The notes below the pieces were generated by a model, which saw only the letters and a list, made by a program, of their open reading frames with translations, made no database searches and was not told the DNA's origin. From Draconibacterium sediminis (GTDB lineage Bacteria; Bacteroidota; Bacteroidia; Bacteroidales; Prolixibacteraceae): a stretch of DNA of 64,000 nt. Both the position numbers and the translations under genes were made by a program. Positions 51,061 through 60,082 of this stretch are shown here, one piece after another. Location of the stretch: contig NZ_JRHC01000004.1 in assembly GCF_000949475.1 (NCBI RefSeq), forward strand, positions 310,001 to 374,000, written 5' to 3'. Within the stretch, counting starts at the first letter, position 1. Each line of letters starts with the position of its first letter.

Positions 51061-51416
51061 TTTCAATAAATACAAAATAATAGTATTGCGATAGCCGTAA
51101 TTGCGAGATTTTCATCAAATATACGCAGGTTCATTTGGTCCATTTCAAAAGCAGTGGGGAAGATCAGTATCCTTATTGTTTGCTTTCATACTTAATTGAA
51201 ATCTGAAATTAACAAATATTAACAAAACTTCTGCAGGGCCTTTGAGTATTGATTTATAGGTGTTATATAGGCATAGATGTTTAATAAAAAATAGAAAAGA
51301 ATAAACAAAAAAGTGTTTAAGATTGTATTAGTTGTAGTTAAACAAAATGAAGACAAGAAAACAATTTCAGAGAACGAAAACAGAAACATTTATTTATCCA
51401 CTTTTAAACTAGAATT
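51061..51416. other. Long upstream region of the fasciclin operon
   Basis: A/T-rich, no reading frame. ATTAACAAATATTAACAAAA (about 51207-51226) is a direct repeat of TTAACAAA. No confident promoter match. Confidence 0.5.
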
Positions 51417-53198
51417 ATGAAAACGATTGAATTATTAAAAAAGACAAAAAACCGGTTTAGTTTACTACCGGTCCTATTACTGGTATTGACGCTAAGTTTT
51501 ACTGCATGTAATGATGACGATGATCCGATGCCGGATCCTGAAATGGAAAAAACGATTGTAGACGTGGCTGCTGAAGCGGGTTCGTTTAATGTGTTAATTC
51601 AGGCAGCCCAAAAAGCCGGTTTGGCTGAATTTTTAAGTACCGAGCAAAATATTACCGTATTTGCACCAACTGATGCTGCCTTTGCAACTTTGTTAACCGA
51701 TTTGGGCGTAAGCAGCCTCGATGATATTGATGCAGCTACTTTAACAGCCGTGCTTAAATATCATGTAGTGGGCGATTTAGCATACTCGAACAACCTGGAA
51801 TCGGGAGCAGTGGCAACATTAAACACTGGCTCACCCGACGGGACTCCACTTTCACTGCTGGTTAATGTTAATGGCGGTGTAATGATTAACAACGCCAATG
51901 TTACCACTGCCGACGTAATGGCGTCGAATGGTGTAATTCATGTTATCGACAAAGTGTTGTTGCCGCCAACAGTTGTTGATTTGGCCACTTATTCCGATAA
52001 TTTCTCATCGCTGGTAAGTGCAGTTGTTAAAGCTGATTTGGCAGGTGCATTAAGTGCCGACGGTCCTTTTACCGTGTTTGCACCAACAAACAATGCATTT
52101 GCAGCACTTTTTGCAGCGCTCGAAATTTCAGGTTTAGATGATGTAAGTGTTGAAGATCTGACATCGATATTAACCTATCACGTGGTTGGTGATAATGTTT
52201 TGTCAACCGAACTTTCGGCCGGAGCAGTAGCGGCAATTTCGGGAGAAGAATTTGAAGTGACCATTGACGGAGACGTAATGCTTAACGGAACTATTAAAGT
52301 AGTTGCTACCGATATACAGGGAACAAATGGTGTAATTCACGTAATCGATGCTGTTTTGGTTCCTGAATCACAAATGTCGAATACCATAGCAGACATTGCT
52401 GTGGCTAATTCGGAGTTTTCAATTCTGGTTGAAGCGCTAATGAAAGCTGACTTGGTTGGTGCTGTTGCGGATAGTGAGGCAGAGTTGACTGTTTTTGCGC
52501 CAACTAACGATGCTTTTACGGCGCTTCTATCTGATTTGGGAGCCACTTCGCTCGATGACGTTCCGGTAGAAACGCTGACCTCAATTCTATTGTACCACGT
52601 AATTGGCAGCAAAGCCATGTCAACCGATTTGGCTACCGGATATTTTCCAACGCTGTCAACTTTTAGCGACAACAACATGTCGATGTACATTCAGGTGGGT
52701 GAGGGCGTAACCATTAACGCGAATACAAGTGTTACCACTGCCGATATTGAAGCGGATAACGGAGTGATCCATGTGGTTGATAAAGTTATTCTTCCTCCAT
52801 CGGTAGTTGATATTGCCATTGCAAACGAAAATTTCAGCACCCTGGTAAGTGCAGTGGTTAAAGCCGGTTTGGTTGATGCTTTAAGCGCCGAAGGACCGTT
52901 TACCGTATTTGCTCCAACAAACGCTGCTTTTGATGTATTGTTTGCTGATCTTGAAATTTCAGGAATCGATGATCTTACTGCTGAGCAGTTAACACCAATT
53001 CTTATGTATCACGTGGTATCCGGAAATGTTCTGTCAACCGCTTTGACGAACGGAGAAGTTCCAACCTTAAAAGACGGAAGTAATATTACCGTGGATCTTT
53101 CATCGGGTGTAATGATAAACCAAAGTAAGGTGGTGGCAGCCGATGTACAGGGAGCCAACGGAGTTGTACACGTAATTGATAAGGTATTAATTCCATAA
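51417..53198 (+). CDS. Lipoprotein with four fasciclin (FAS1) domains
   Basis: 593 residues. Signal peptide with lipobox SFTAC, followed by an acidic NDDDD stretch that in Bacteroidota often directs lipoproteins to the cell surface. Four FAS1 domains of about 135 residues each, beginning at TIVDVAAEAGSFNVL, VVDLATYSDNFSSL, TIADIAVANSEFSIL and VVDIAIANENFSTL, each with the ITVFAPT(D/N)AAF and NGVIHVIDKV boxes. FAS1 domains mediate cell-cell or matrix adhesion. The domains are similar also at DNA level, so they arose by internal duplication. Likely surface adhesin; co-transcribed with the next gene. Confidence 0.93.
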   Translation: MKTIELLKKTKNRFSLLPVLLLVLTLSFTACNDDDDPMPDPEMEKTIVDVAAEAGSFNVLIQAAQKAGLAEFLSTEQNITVFAPTDAAFATLLTDLGVSSLDDIDAATLTAVLKYHVVGDLAYSNNLESGAVATLNTGSPDGTPLSLLVNVNGGVMINNANVTTADVMASNGVIHVIDKVLLPPTVVDLATYSDNFSSLVSAVVKADLAGALSADGPFTVFAPTNNAFAALFAALEISGLDDVSVEDLTSILTYHVVGDNVLSTELSAGAVAAISGEEFEVTIDGDVMLNGTIKVVATDIQGTNGVIHVIDAVLVPESQMSNTIADIAVANSEFSILVEALMKADLVGAVADSEAELTVFAPTNDAFTALLSDLGATSLDDVPVETLTSILLYHVIGSKAMSTDLATGYFPTLSTFSDNNMSMYIQVGEGVTINANTSVTTADIEADNGVIHVVDKVILPPSVVDIAIANENFSTLVSAVVKAGLVDALSAEGPFTVFAPTNAAFDVLFADLEISGIDDLTAEQLTPILMYHVVSGNVLSTALTNGEVPTLKDGSNITVDLSSGVMINQSKVVAADVQGANGVVHVIDKVLIP

Positions 53199-53212
53199 TT
53201 GAATAAAATATG

Positions 53213-53252
53213 GATTGCAATTGAGCCGGTCACCTCTCTGGCTCATTGCAAT
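53213..53252 (+). promoter_or_regulatory. Intercistronic hairpin between the fasciclin genes
   Basis: GATTGCAATTGAGCC and GGCTCATTGCAATC pair with one bulge; no T-run follows. A second small palindrome CTCCACTCGAGTGGAG lies at 53258-53273. More like an mRNA-stability or partial-termination hairpin than a full terminator. Confidence 0.5.
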
Positions 53253-53334
53253 CACCATCTCCACTCGAGTGGAGAACTAAAGAGGGGTGAAATGAGAAGA
53301 TTACACGTAGAAATAATTTTTAAAATTAAATATC

Positions 53335-53838
53335 ATGAAAACAGTAAAACAAATTTTTTCGATCGCCCTGGTGGCAATAATGACTTTTGGTCTGACTTTA
53401 AACTCAGAAGCGAAGAGTAGTGACGACACTTCGTCATCAACAGTGGTTGAGATTGCAGTTTCAAATCCTGATTTTTCAATCCTGGTTGAAGCAGTAACAA
53501 AAGCCGATTTGGCAGGAGCATTAAGTGCCGAAGGACCGTTTACCGTATTTGCACCAAACAACGATGCTTTTAAAGCATTGTTTGCCAACCTGGGCGTAAA
53601 AGGCGTTGAGGATCTGACAGCAGAACAACTTACACCGATTTTAACTTACCATGTTGTTTCGGGTAAAGTAATGTCGGGAGATCTGTCAAACACTTCAGTT
53701 AAAACATTAAATGGCGGGAAAATTAAAGTCGACCTTTCGGAAGGAGTAAAAATTAACGATAGCAATGTAATTGCAGCCGACATTAAAGGGAAAAACGGAG
53801 TAATACATGTAATTGATAAAGTGCTTATTCCTGAATAA
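53335..53838 (+). CDS. Secreted single-domain fasciclin (FAS1) protein
   Basis: 167 residues: signal peptide (ending near LNSEAKS, about residue 26) and one FAS1 domain starting at VVEIAVSNPDFSIL, with FTVFAPNNDAFKALF and NGVIHVIDKVLIPE. No lipobox, so periplasmic or released. Protein and DNA are very close to the fourth domain of the upstream four-domain protein (shared run around GALSAEGPFTVFAP), so it probably arose from it by duplication. The gap of 136 bases contains hairpins. Confidence 0.92.
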   Translation: MKTVKQIFSIALVAIMTFGLTLNSEAKSSDDTSSSTVVEIAVSNPDFSILVEAVTKADLAGALSAEGPFTVFAPNNDAFKALFANLGVKGVEDLTAEQLTPILTYHVVSGKVMSGDLSNTSVKTLNGGKIKVDLSEGVKINDSNVIAADIKGKNGVIHVIDKVLIPE

Positions 53839-53910
53839 AAATCAGGCGAATAGATTTTGATTGCAACAATACGCTTTGACATTTAAGTTTAGATTTACCA
53901 TGACTTTGAG

Positions 53911-53940
53911 CCGGCTTCGAAAGGAGCCGGTTTTTTCGTT
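53911..53940 (+). terminator. Intrinsic terminator of the fasciclin operon
   Basis: GAGCCGGCTT/AAGGAGCCGG-type stem (GCCGGCTTCGAAAGGAGCCGG) followed by TTTTTT. Confidence 0.75.
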
Positions 53941-54035
53941 AAAGATTGTAAAAATGAAATGAAGCTGCAGAATTCATTTTAATTATTCCTGCTAATTTTT
54001 ATAAATTGCGTTTCTTGAAATGGAGGATATTTTGA

Positions 54036-54536
54036 ATGGAAGAGCTAAGATGGAGTAAGCAAATATTTGGGTCGAAGCTGGAGATCATGCAGGGCGATGA
54101 GAAAGTTGGAAACATTGACTGGGAAAGCATGGTTGGTTCGAAAGCGCAGGCTATTATTAATGGCCGCTACTTTACGCTTAATCGTGAGTTTTTCCTTTCG
54201 AAACTGGAGATCTACGACGGAAACAGTAAATCGCTGCTGGCCATGGTAATGGTAAATATATTTAACCCGCGTAGCGATGTGTTGATAAACGGTAAACGTT
54301 TCGAACTGGAAATAAAAAACTTCTGGCAATCGCGCTGGAGCTGGAAATATAACGGACAAGAAATTGTCACTTTTACCTCGCACGAATTCATTTCAAAAGA
54401 TAAAGGAACAATCGAACTGGCAACACCCATGAACGAAGAGGTGGAGATTCTCATTCTCCTGGGGTTGTTTGTGCGCAACCAGTTTATCCTTTTTATGCTG
54501 CTTATTTTGGTGGTGTTGTTCTTTGTGATTGTCTGA
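54036..54536 (+). CDS. Hypothetical protein with one C-terminal membrane helix
   Basis: 166 residues, family not recognised. Residues 1-140 read as repeated beta-strands with WSKQIFGSKLEI, INGRYFTLNREFFLSKLEIYDG, INGKRFELEIKNFWQSRWSW, a pattern reminiscent of LURP-one/tubby-like barrels, without firm evidence. Residues about 143-166 are a strong hydrophobic tail (FVRNQFILFMLLILVVLFFVIV), so the protein is probably tail-anchored in the inner membrane facing the cytoplasm; no signal peptide. Stands alone. Confidence 0.6.
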   Translation: MEELRWSKQIFGSKLEIMQGDEKVGNIDWESMVGSKAQAIINGRYFTLNREFFLSKLEIYDGNSKSLLAMVMVNIFNPRSDVLINGKRFELEIKNFWQSRWSWKYNGQEIVTFTSHEFISKDKGTIELATPMNEEVEILILLGLFVRNQFILFMLLILVVLFFVIV

Positions 54537-54553
54537 TTTCAATTATTCATAAA

Positions 54554-54584
54554 AAAAACCGTTCCTGCGTACAAGAACGGTTGT
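54554..54584. terminator. Hairpin between converging genes
   Basis: AACCGTTC pairs with GAACGGTT; an A-run precedes it and TTGTAT follows. The A-run gives a T-tract on the minus strand, so it most likely ends the metG-GNAT transcript. Confidence 0.6.
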
Positions 54585-54666
54585 ATATGTTGAGTAAGTT
54601 GCCGATCTGCGTTAAGCAGTACTGCAACTTACGGAAGCGCGCCAACAATAGTTGGCACGACTATCT

Positions 54667-55119
54667 TTATCTCATCAGATGCTTTTTAAAACAAATGCTG
54701 TTTTCCATTTCAACGTATTGTCCGTAATTTGGGATACGTTCATAACCACTCTTTTGGTACAGCCTAACTGCATCAGGAAGCTTTTTCCCGGTTTCCAGAA
54801 TGCAGTAATCGTAGCCCAGTTCTTCGGCCCAGGTTTCCAGCTCGTTTAAAACTTTTGTGGCAAATCCGTTTCCCCGAAATTCGGAACAGGTGAACATCCG
54901 TTTTACTTCCATGGTGTTGGATGTAAATTCTTTTATGGCTCCACAGGCAACAGGAATAGCACCATTGTATGCAACAACTACATGTTTTATGCTGTCGATT
55001 TTGTTGTACTCATTATAAAAATCATGCTCACGACCATCCATTGCTGCCAGTAATTCATCCAGCTGTTTCACCAGCTGAATGAAGTCTTTGTTTGTTGAGT
55101 CGGTCCTGAGGATTTTCAT
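54667..55119 (-). CDS. GNAT-family N-acetyltransferase
   Basis: 150 residues. The acetyl-CoA binding motif A is seen as VKRMFTCSEFRGNGFATKVLNELE (about 92-115; R-x-x-G-x-G/A with R and Gly kept), preceded by the VAYNGAIPVACGAIKEF strands and followed by LYQKSGYERIPNYG. Close to the YitI-like/putative acetyltransferases of unknown acceptor. It starts 11 bases after metG on the same strand and is likely co-transcribed. Confidence 0.87.
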   Translation of the reverse strand: MKILRTDSTNKDFIQLVKQLDELLAAMDGREHDFYNEYNKIDSIKHVVVAYNGAIPVACGAIKEFTSNTMEVKRMFTCSEFRGNGFATKVLNELETWAEELGYDYCILETGKKLPDAVRLYQKSGYERIPNYGQYVEMENSICFKKHLMR

Positions 55120-55130
55120 CCGGGAATTGG

Positions 55131-57164
55131 TTAGCGTATTTCTGATCCGTTTTTAACAGTCTTATCCGGAGAAACGATCGACAGTGTACCATCAGCATTT
55201 TCAGCACACAAAATCATTCCCTGCGATTCGATACCACGCAATTTTTTCGGTGCCAGGTTTACCAAAATAGAAACCTGTTTTCCAATCAACTCTTCCGGCT
55301 GGTAATACTCGGCAATACCCGAAACAACAGTACGCTGATCGATTCCGGTGTCGATTTTTAGCTTCAGCAGCTTTTTGGTTTTGGCTACTTTTTCGCATTC
55401 GATTACGGTTCCGGCACGAACATCCATTTTTACAAAATCATCAAATTCGATGTTTTCTTTTGCTGGAGTTGCTTTTGCTTCCGCCATTTCGTTAGCCTTT
55501 TTGGTGTCGGCCAGTTTTTGCAATTGTGCTTCAATTACGCTGTCTTCAATTTTTTCGAAAAGTAATTCCGGCTTATTCACTTTGTGGCCTGTTGGCAACA
55601 AATCAGTTTCGCCCAGTTTTACCCAATCCATTTTCTCCAAATTCAGGAAGCCGCGTAGTTTATCCATGCTAAATGGCAGGAATGGCTCCAGACATATGGT
55701 AAGGTTGGCGGTAATCTGCAAACAGATATTCATAACTGTTTTTACACGCTCAGCATCGGTTTTTATCACTTTCCAGGGTTCTTCGTCGGCCAGGTATTTA
55801 TTACCCAAACGTGCCAGATCCATTGCATTTTTCAGCGATTCGCGAATACGGAAACTGTCGATACTCTTTTCAACCTCGCCTTTAATGTTTGCAATTTCGG
55901 CAAGTGTTTCTTTGTCGTGATCAGTCAATTCTCCGCGTGCAGGAACTTCGCCTTCGTAATATTTCTGCGTAAGCACCAGTGCACGGTTTACAAAGTTTCC
56001 GAGCACAGCTACCAGCTCGTTGTTATTTCGGTTCTGGAAATCTTTCCAGGTAAAATCATTGTCTTTAGTTTCCGGCGCATTGGCAGTCAATACATATTTC
56101 AGCACATCTTCTTTTCCCGGGAATTCTTCCAGGTACTCGTGCAACCAAACCGCCCAGTTTCGTGAAGTTGAAATTTTATCGTTTTCAAGGTTCAGGAACT
56201 CATTGGCCGGCACGTTTTCCGGCAGGTTGAATGTTCCTTCCGCTTTCAACATACTTGGAAAAATGATACAGTGGAAAACAATATTGTCTTTTCCGATGAA
56301 GTGCAACATGCGGGTTTCCGGATCTTTCCAATAGGTTTCCCAGTCTTCGGTCAATTCTTTTGTTGCCGAAATATAACCGATAGGTGCATCAAACCAAACG
56401 TAAAGCACTTTGCCTTCAACGCCTTCAACAGGCACAGGCACACCCCAGTCGAGGTCGCGGGTTACGGCACGTGGCATTAAACCACTGTCGATCCACGATT
56501 TACACTGTCCGTAAACGTTGGTTTTCCATTCTTTGTGTCCTTCCAGAATCCACTCTTTTAACCAGGGTTCGTACTGGTCGAGCGGCAGATACCAGTGTGT
56601 GGTTTCTTTTAAAACCGGCTGGTTCCCGCTAATGGTTGAAGTTGGATTGATCAGCTCGGTCGGGCTCAACGAAGTTCCGCAGCTTTCGCACTGGTCGCCG
56701 TAAGCTTTTTCGAAACTACATTTTGGGCAGGTTCCAATAATGTAACGGTCGGCCAAAAACTGGTTGTTGGCTTCGTCGTAATATTGCTCCGATGTTTTTT
56801 CAACAAACTTACCTTCGTCGTACAGTTTCTTAAAAAACTCGGAAGCTGTTTCGTGATGAACCGGAGAACTTGTGCGTGAGTAAACGTCAAACGAAATACC
56901 AAATTTCTCGAACGAATCCTTAATAATTCCGTGAAAGCGGTCAACCACATCCTGCGGTGTAATGCCTTCGTTTTTAGCCTTCAGCGTAATGGGTACACCG
57001 TGCTCGTCAGAACCACCGATCATAATTACATCCTCGTTTTTCAGGCGAAGGTAACGCGCATAAATATCGGCAGGAACATAAACTCCGGCAAGGTGACCGA
57101 TGTGGATCGGACCATTGGCATAAGGCAGTGCTGTGGTAATTAGGGTACGTTTGAACTTACTCAT
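55131..57164 (-). CDS. metG: Methionyl-tRNA synthetase
   Basis: 677 residues from the ATG at 57164 ([18 protein letters not shown]), the conserved start; an upstream ATG at 57197 adds unrelated residues. Class I synthetase charging tRNA-Met. HIGH motif in [12 protein letters not shown], zinc knuckle CPKC...CESC (about 147-166), KMSKS variant [10 protein letters not shown] (about 336), anticodon-binding helices, and a C-terminal Trbp111-like tRNA-binding domain ([20 protein letters not shown] to the end). Essential housekeeping gene; promoter -7 element at 57321-57328. Confidence 0.97.
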   Translation of the reverse strand: MSKFKRTLITTALPYANGPIHIGHLAGVYVPADIYARYLRLKNEDVIMIGGSDEHGVPITLKAKNEGITPQDVVDRFHGIIKDSFEKFGISFDVYSRTSSPVHHETASEFFKKLYDEGKFVEKTSEQYYDEANNQFLADRYIIGTCPKCSFEKAYGDQCESCGTSLSPTELINPTSTISGNQPVLKETTHWYLPLDQYEPWLKEWILEGHKEWKTNVYGQCKSWIDSGLMPRAVTRDLDWGVPVPVEGVEGKVLYVWFDAPIGYISATKELTEDWETYWKDPETRMLHFIGKDNIVFHCIIFPSMLKAEGTFNLPENVPANEFLNLENDKISTSRNWAVWLHEYLEEFPGKEDVLKYVLTANAPETKDNDFTWKDFQNRNNNELVAVLGNFVNRALVLTQKYYEGEVPARGELTDHDKETLAEIANIKGEVEKSIDSFRIRESLKNAMDLARLGNKYLADEEPWKVIKTDAERVKTVMNICLQITANLTICLEPFLPFSMDKLRGFLNLEKMDWVKLGETDLLPTGHKVNKPELLFEKIEDSVIEAQLQKLADTKKANEMAEAKATPAKENIEFDDFVKMDVRAGTVIECEKVAKTKKLLKLKIDTGIDQRTVVSGIAEYYQPEELIGKQVSILVNLAPKKLRGIESQGMILCAENADGTLSIVSPDKTVKNGSEIR

Positions 57165-57320
57165 AATTCTATTTTGGCGGAATCGCGATAAATGCAAACT
57201 TCTTCGTTGTTATAAAATTTTAAAATCCTCATTTACTTCAGTAGACTCCGGTTTTAAAATTTCTCACGCCTCGAATTTTATCATTTCTGGCGATTCCATT
57301 TTTAACTGATTTTAGGGCTG

Positions 57321-57328
57321 CAAAGATA
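57321..57328 (-). promoter_or_regulatory. Promoter -7 element (TATCTTTG) of metG
   Basis: TATCTTTG followed by CAGCCC on the minus strand fits TAnnTTTG. It would give a leader of about 150 nt for metG. A related TACCTTCG on the + strand at 57359-57366 may serve the divergent HAD gene. Confidence 0.5.
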
Positions 57329-57382
57329 ACAAAATTCAGGGAGCAAATTTAAAACTATTACCTTCGCAAAAATTTTAGTTGA

Positions 57383-58036
57383 ATGGCACAATTTTCACAC
57401 ATTATATTCGATCTCGACGGTACGCTCACCGACAATACGCTGGGCATAAAAAACTCGCTGAAATATGCGCTGGAGCAAATGCAGGTAGACGGTTACCACG
57501 AAAATATTCTGGATACTTTTATCGGACCTCCGCTGCAGTGGGGCTTTAGCACGCAGTTTGGAATGAACGAACGCGATACAAAACTGGCGGTTGATTATTT
57601 CCGTGAATATTATGGCGAACACGGTTGGCACCAGAACGATCCGTACGATGGAATTATGGAATTGCTGGCCGAATTGGATGCGCAGGGAAAAAGAATGTAT
57701 GTGGCCACTGCCAAACTGGAAAAGTATGCCAACAAAATTATCGAGCATTTTGAAATGGATCGTTACATTATTCAGGTGAAGGGGGCGGATTATCATGCAA
57801 AAAAGGCTACGAAGAATAAGATCATCGCCGATGTACTGACCATGCAACAATTGGTGCCGTCGAAAGAAATTGTAATGGTTGGCGATACGGTTTATGATAT
57901 TGAAGGCGGTAACGAAAACGAAATTTCTACCATTGCAGTGGGCTACGGTTTTGGAAAAGAGGAAGATTTACGTGCTACCAATCCTGATTATTTCGTGGAG
58001 GATGTGGACGAACTGTTTGAGCTATTAACTCTTTAA
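57383..58036 (+). CDS. HAD-family hydrolase (phosphoglycolate phosphatase-like)
   Basis: 217 residues. HAD motif I FDLDGTLTD (about 10-18) with nucleophile and acid Asp, motif II in VATAKLEKYA, motif III Lys in HAKKATKNKI, and motif IV VGDTVYDIEGG. The helical cap between motifs I and II marks the C1-cap Gph/PGMB-like group. It dephosphorylates small phosphate esters; the Gph-like label is by resemblance. Its own leader is only about 10 nt if the TACCTTCG element at 57359 is used. Divergent from metG. Confidence 0.88.
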   Translation: MAQFSHIIFDLDGTLTDNTLGIKNSLKYALEQMQVDGYHENILDTFIGPPLQWGFSTQFGMNERDTKLAVDYFREYYGEHGWHQNDPYDGIMELLAELDAQGKRMYVATAKLEKYANKIIEHFEMDRYIIQVKGADYHAKKATKNKIIADVLTMQQLVPSKEIVMVGDTVYDIEGGNENEISTIAVGYGFGKEEDLRATNPDYFVEDVDELFELLTL

Positions 58037-58135
58037 TTTTGTTTGCTTTTTACTTTGTATTTTTACAATTGATTTTTTTGAAGCTGAGCGAAAAATGAGC
58101 TGCCAGCTTCGATCTTCAAACTTCTGACAAATTTT

Positions 58136-59041
58136 ATGATTACACTACAACCCATACAACCCGGCTCAACAATCCGAATTGTTTCTCCGGCCGGCAAAAT
58201 TGAAGAAAAACATGTGATGCCAGCGGTTAACTGGTTGGAAGAACAAGGCTACACCGTAAAATTGGGCAAACACGTTTTCGCCCAACATTTCCAGTTTGCC
58301 GGCACCGATGAACAACGTACTGCGGATGTGCAAGAGGCCCTTGATGATTCCGATTGCGATGCGATAATCTGCTCGCGTGGCGGTTACGGAACGGTGCGAA
58401 TAATTGAACGGCTCGACTTTACACAATTTCTTAAAAACCCAAAGTGGATGGTAGGTTTTAGCGACATTACCATTTTGCATTCGCGCCTGCATAATCTTGA
58501 AATTCCTACAATCCACGGAGTGATGCCGCGCTACTTTTTTGATGACAAAGGCGAACCAAAAGAAGATCTCACCTCGATGATGGCGCTGCTAAAAGGCGAG
58601 GGGATCAGTTACGGTGTTGATGCCACTGAATTTGATCGTCAGGGCACAACTGCCGGGCAATTGGTTGGTGGAAATTTGTCCATAGTTACCAGTTTAAGCG
58701 GCACTAAATATGACATTGATACGGCGGGTAAAATCCTTTTCCTGGAAGATATTGACGAGTTTTTGTATCATACCGACCGGATGGTTCATCAACTGAAATT
58801 AAGTGGCAAACTGGATAATCTGGCCGGATTGATTTTGGGTGATTATACGGATATGAAAGACAATGAGTCGCCTTTTGGGCAAACAGTGCATGAGATTTTT
58901 ACCGAAGCAGTGAAAGAGTTTGACTACCCGGTTTGCTACGGATTTCCGGGAGGACACGATAAAAAGAATCTGGCACTTGCTTTTGGCCGCGATTGGGAAC
59001 TGGAAGTTGCTAAAAGCGGAACGAGGTTGAGATTGGTGTAG
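58136..59041 (+). CDS. LD-carboxypeptidase (S66 family)
   Basis: 301 residues. Cleaves the bond between meso-diaminopimelate and D-Ala in tetrapeptides during murein recycling. The S66 triad is visible: nucleophile Ser in WMVGFSDITIL, Glu in LFLEDIDEF and His in FPGGHDKKN. IRIVSPAG at the N-terminus and ICSRGGYGTVRI are also family blocks. No signal peptide, so it is cytoplasmic like LdcA. 99 bases after the HAD gene; inverted repeat sequence begins right after the stop codon. Confidence 0.93.
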   Translation: MITLQPIQPGSTIRIVSPAGKIEEKHVMPAVNWLEEQGYTVKLGKHVFAQHFQFAGTDEQRTADVQEALDDSDCDAIICSRGGYGTVRIIERLDFTQFLKNPKWMVGFSDITILHSRLHNLEIPTIHGVMPRYFFDDKGEPKEDLTSMMALLKGEGISYGVDATEFDRQGTTAGQLVGGNLSIVTSLSGTKYDIDTAGKILFLEDIDEFLYHTDRMVHQLKLSGKLDNLAGLILGDYTDMKDNESPFGQTVHEIFTEAVKEFDYPVCYGFPGGHDKKNLALAFGRDWELEVAKSGTRLRLV

Positions 59042-59069
59042 ATTGAAAAGAGATTGATGCAGATTGAAT
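59041..59069. repeat. Left arm of a 29-bp perfect inverted repeat around yraN
   Basis: Exact reverse complement of 59607-59635 (core ATTGATGCAGATTGAA). It starts at the last base of the LD-carboxypeptidase stop codon. Confidence 0.8.
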
Positions 59070-59138
59070 CTGAGTCTGATCATATTTGATCTTGAATATC
59101 GAACTTTTACTTTTGCCTTTGTACTTTTACCTTAAACT

Positions 59139-59510
59139 TTGAACAACATGGTATCAACACGCGAATTGGGTGATTTGGCGGAGGGTCTGGCGCAGGATTA
59201 TCTCCGAAAGCTGGGTTACGAAATTAAAGCCACCAACTGGTACCACGGGCATTTGGAGCTTGATATTGTTGCGCAGGATGGTGACGAGCTGGTTATTGTA
59301 GAGGTGAAAGCGCGGTCGGGATTACGATACGAACACCCATCGGAAGCAGTAACTAACTCAAAAATTAAACGCATTGTTGAAGCGGCCGATGCCTATATTA
59401 TCGAACACGAGAGCGAACTGGACACCCGTTTTGATGTAATTACCGTTATTTTCTTTCAGCAAGGCCATGAGCTGGAGCATTTTAAAGATGCATTTTATCC
59501 GACGATGTAA
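59139..59510 (+). CDS. yraN: YraN/UPF0102-family nuclease-like protein
   Basis: 123 residues (120 if the ATG at 59148 is used). Family blocks: LGDLAEGLAQDYLRKLGYEIKATNW, then LDIVAQDGDELVIVEVKARSG with the D...ExK pattern of the PD-(D/E)XK nuclease fold, and the C-terminal RFDVITVIF. Widespread, role poorly known, suggested link to DNA processing. Bracketed by an inverted repeat (59041-59069 and 59607-59635). Confidence 0.88.
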   Translation: MNNMVSTRELGDLAEGLAQDYLRKLGYEIKATNWYHGHLELDIVAQDGDELVIVEVKARSGLRYEHPSEAVTNSKIKRIVEAADAYIIEHESELDTRFDVITVIFFQQGHELEHFKDAFYPTM

Positions 59511-59606
59511 AGTGTCAAGGCAAAAGGCAAAAGTAGAAAGTCAAAAGTTCAGAGACCAGTCGCAGTTTGCAGTCTCAGTTGGTAATTTTAACAGTTTCAC
59601 AATCTC

Positions 59607-59635
59607 ATTCAATCTGCATCAATCTCTTTTCAATC
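59607..59635. repeat. Right arm of the 29-bp inverted repeat around yraN
   Basis: Exact reverse complement of 59041-59069; the word CAATCTGCATCAATCT then repeats directly up to 59646. Further in, AAGGCAAAAGTAGAAAG (about 59519-59541) mirrors the ACTTTTACTTTTGCCTTT stretch left of yraN (about 59103-59120). Confidence 0.8.
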
Positions 59636-59723
59636 TGCATCAATCTTTTTTCAGTATTAAACCACCACATCATTTTTATTTCTTTCCGATTCTACTATTT
59701 TTAGGCTTTCCAAAGAAGGTATC

Positions 59724-60074
59724 ATGAATATTGAAGAGATCCGCGAGTACTGCATCCGGAAAAAGGGAGTTACCGAAAGTTTCCCTTTTAATGAAACCAC
59801 ATTGGTTTTTAAGGTGATGAACAAGATGTTTTGTTTGCTGGGCCTCGATGATCACCGGGTAAGCTTAAAAAACGATCCGGATAAAAATATTGAGCTAAGG
59901 GCACAATTTCCGGCGATCTACGAGGGCTATCATTTGCACAAACAAATGTGGAATACCATCGAGTTAAACGGAACAGTTCCGTCAAAACTGATGGCTGAAA
60001 TGATTGACGAATCGTATGATTTGATTGTTGCGAGCCTCACCAAAAAGTTAAAAGAAGAATTAAAAAATTTATAA
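59724..60074 (+). CDS. MmcQ/YjbR-family DNA-binding-like protein
   Basis: 116 residues. Typical MmcQ/YjbR features: MNIEEIREYCIRKKGVTESFPF with the conserved family phenylalanine-proline, LVFKVMNKMFCLLGLD, VSLKNDPDKNIELRAQFPAIYEGYHL and LMAEMIDESYDLIVASL. CyaY-like fold; biochemical role not established. Eight bases upstream of the C1 peptidase gene, so probably co-transcribed with it. Confidence 0.9.
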   Translation: MNIEEIREYCIRKKGVTESFPFNETTLVFKVMNKMFCLLGLDDHRVSLKNDPDKNIELRAQFPAIYEGYHLHKQMWNTIELNGTVPSKLMAEMIDESYDLIVASLTKKLKEELKNL

Positions 60075-60082
60075 GCACTATT

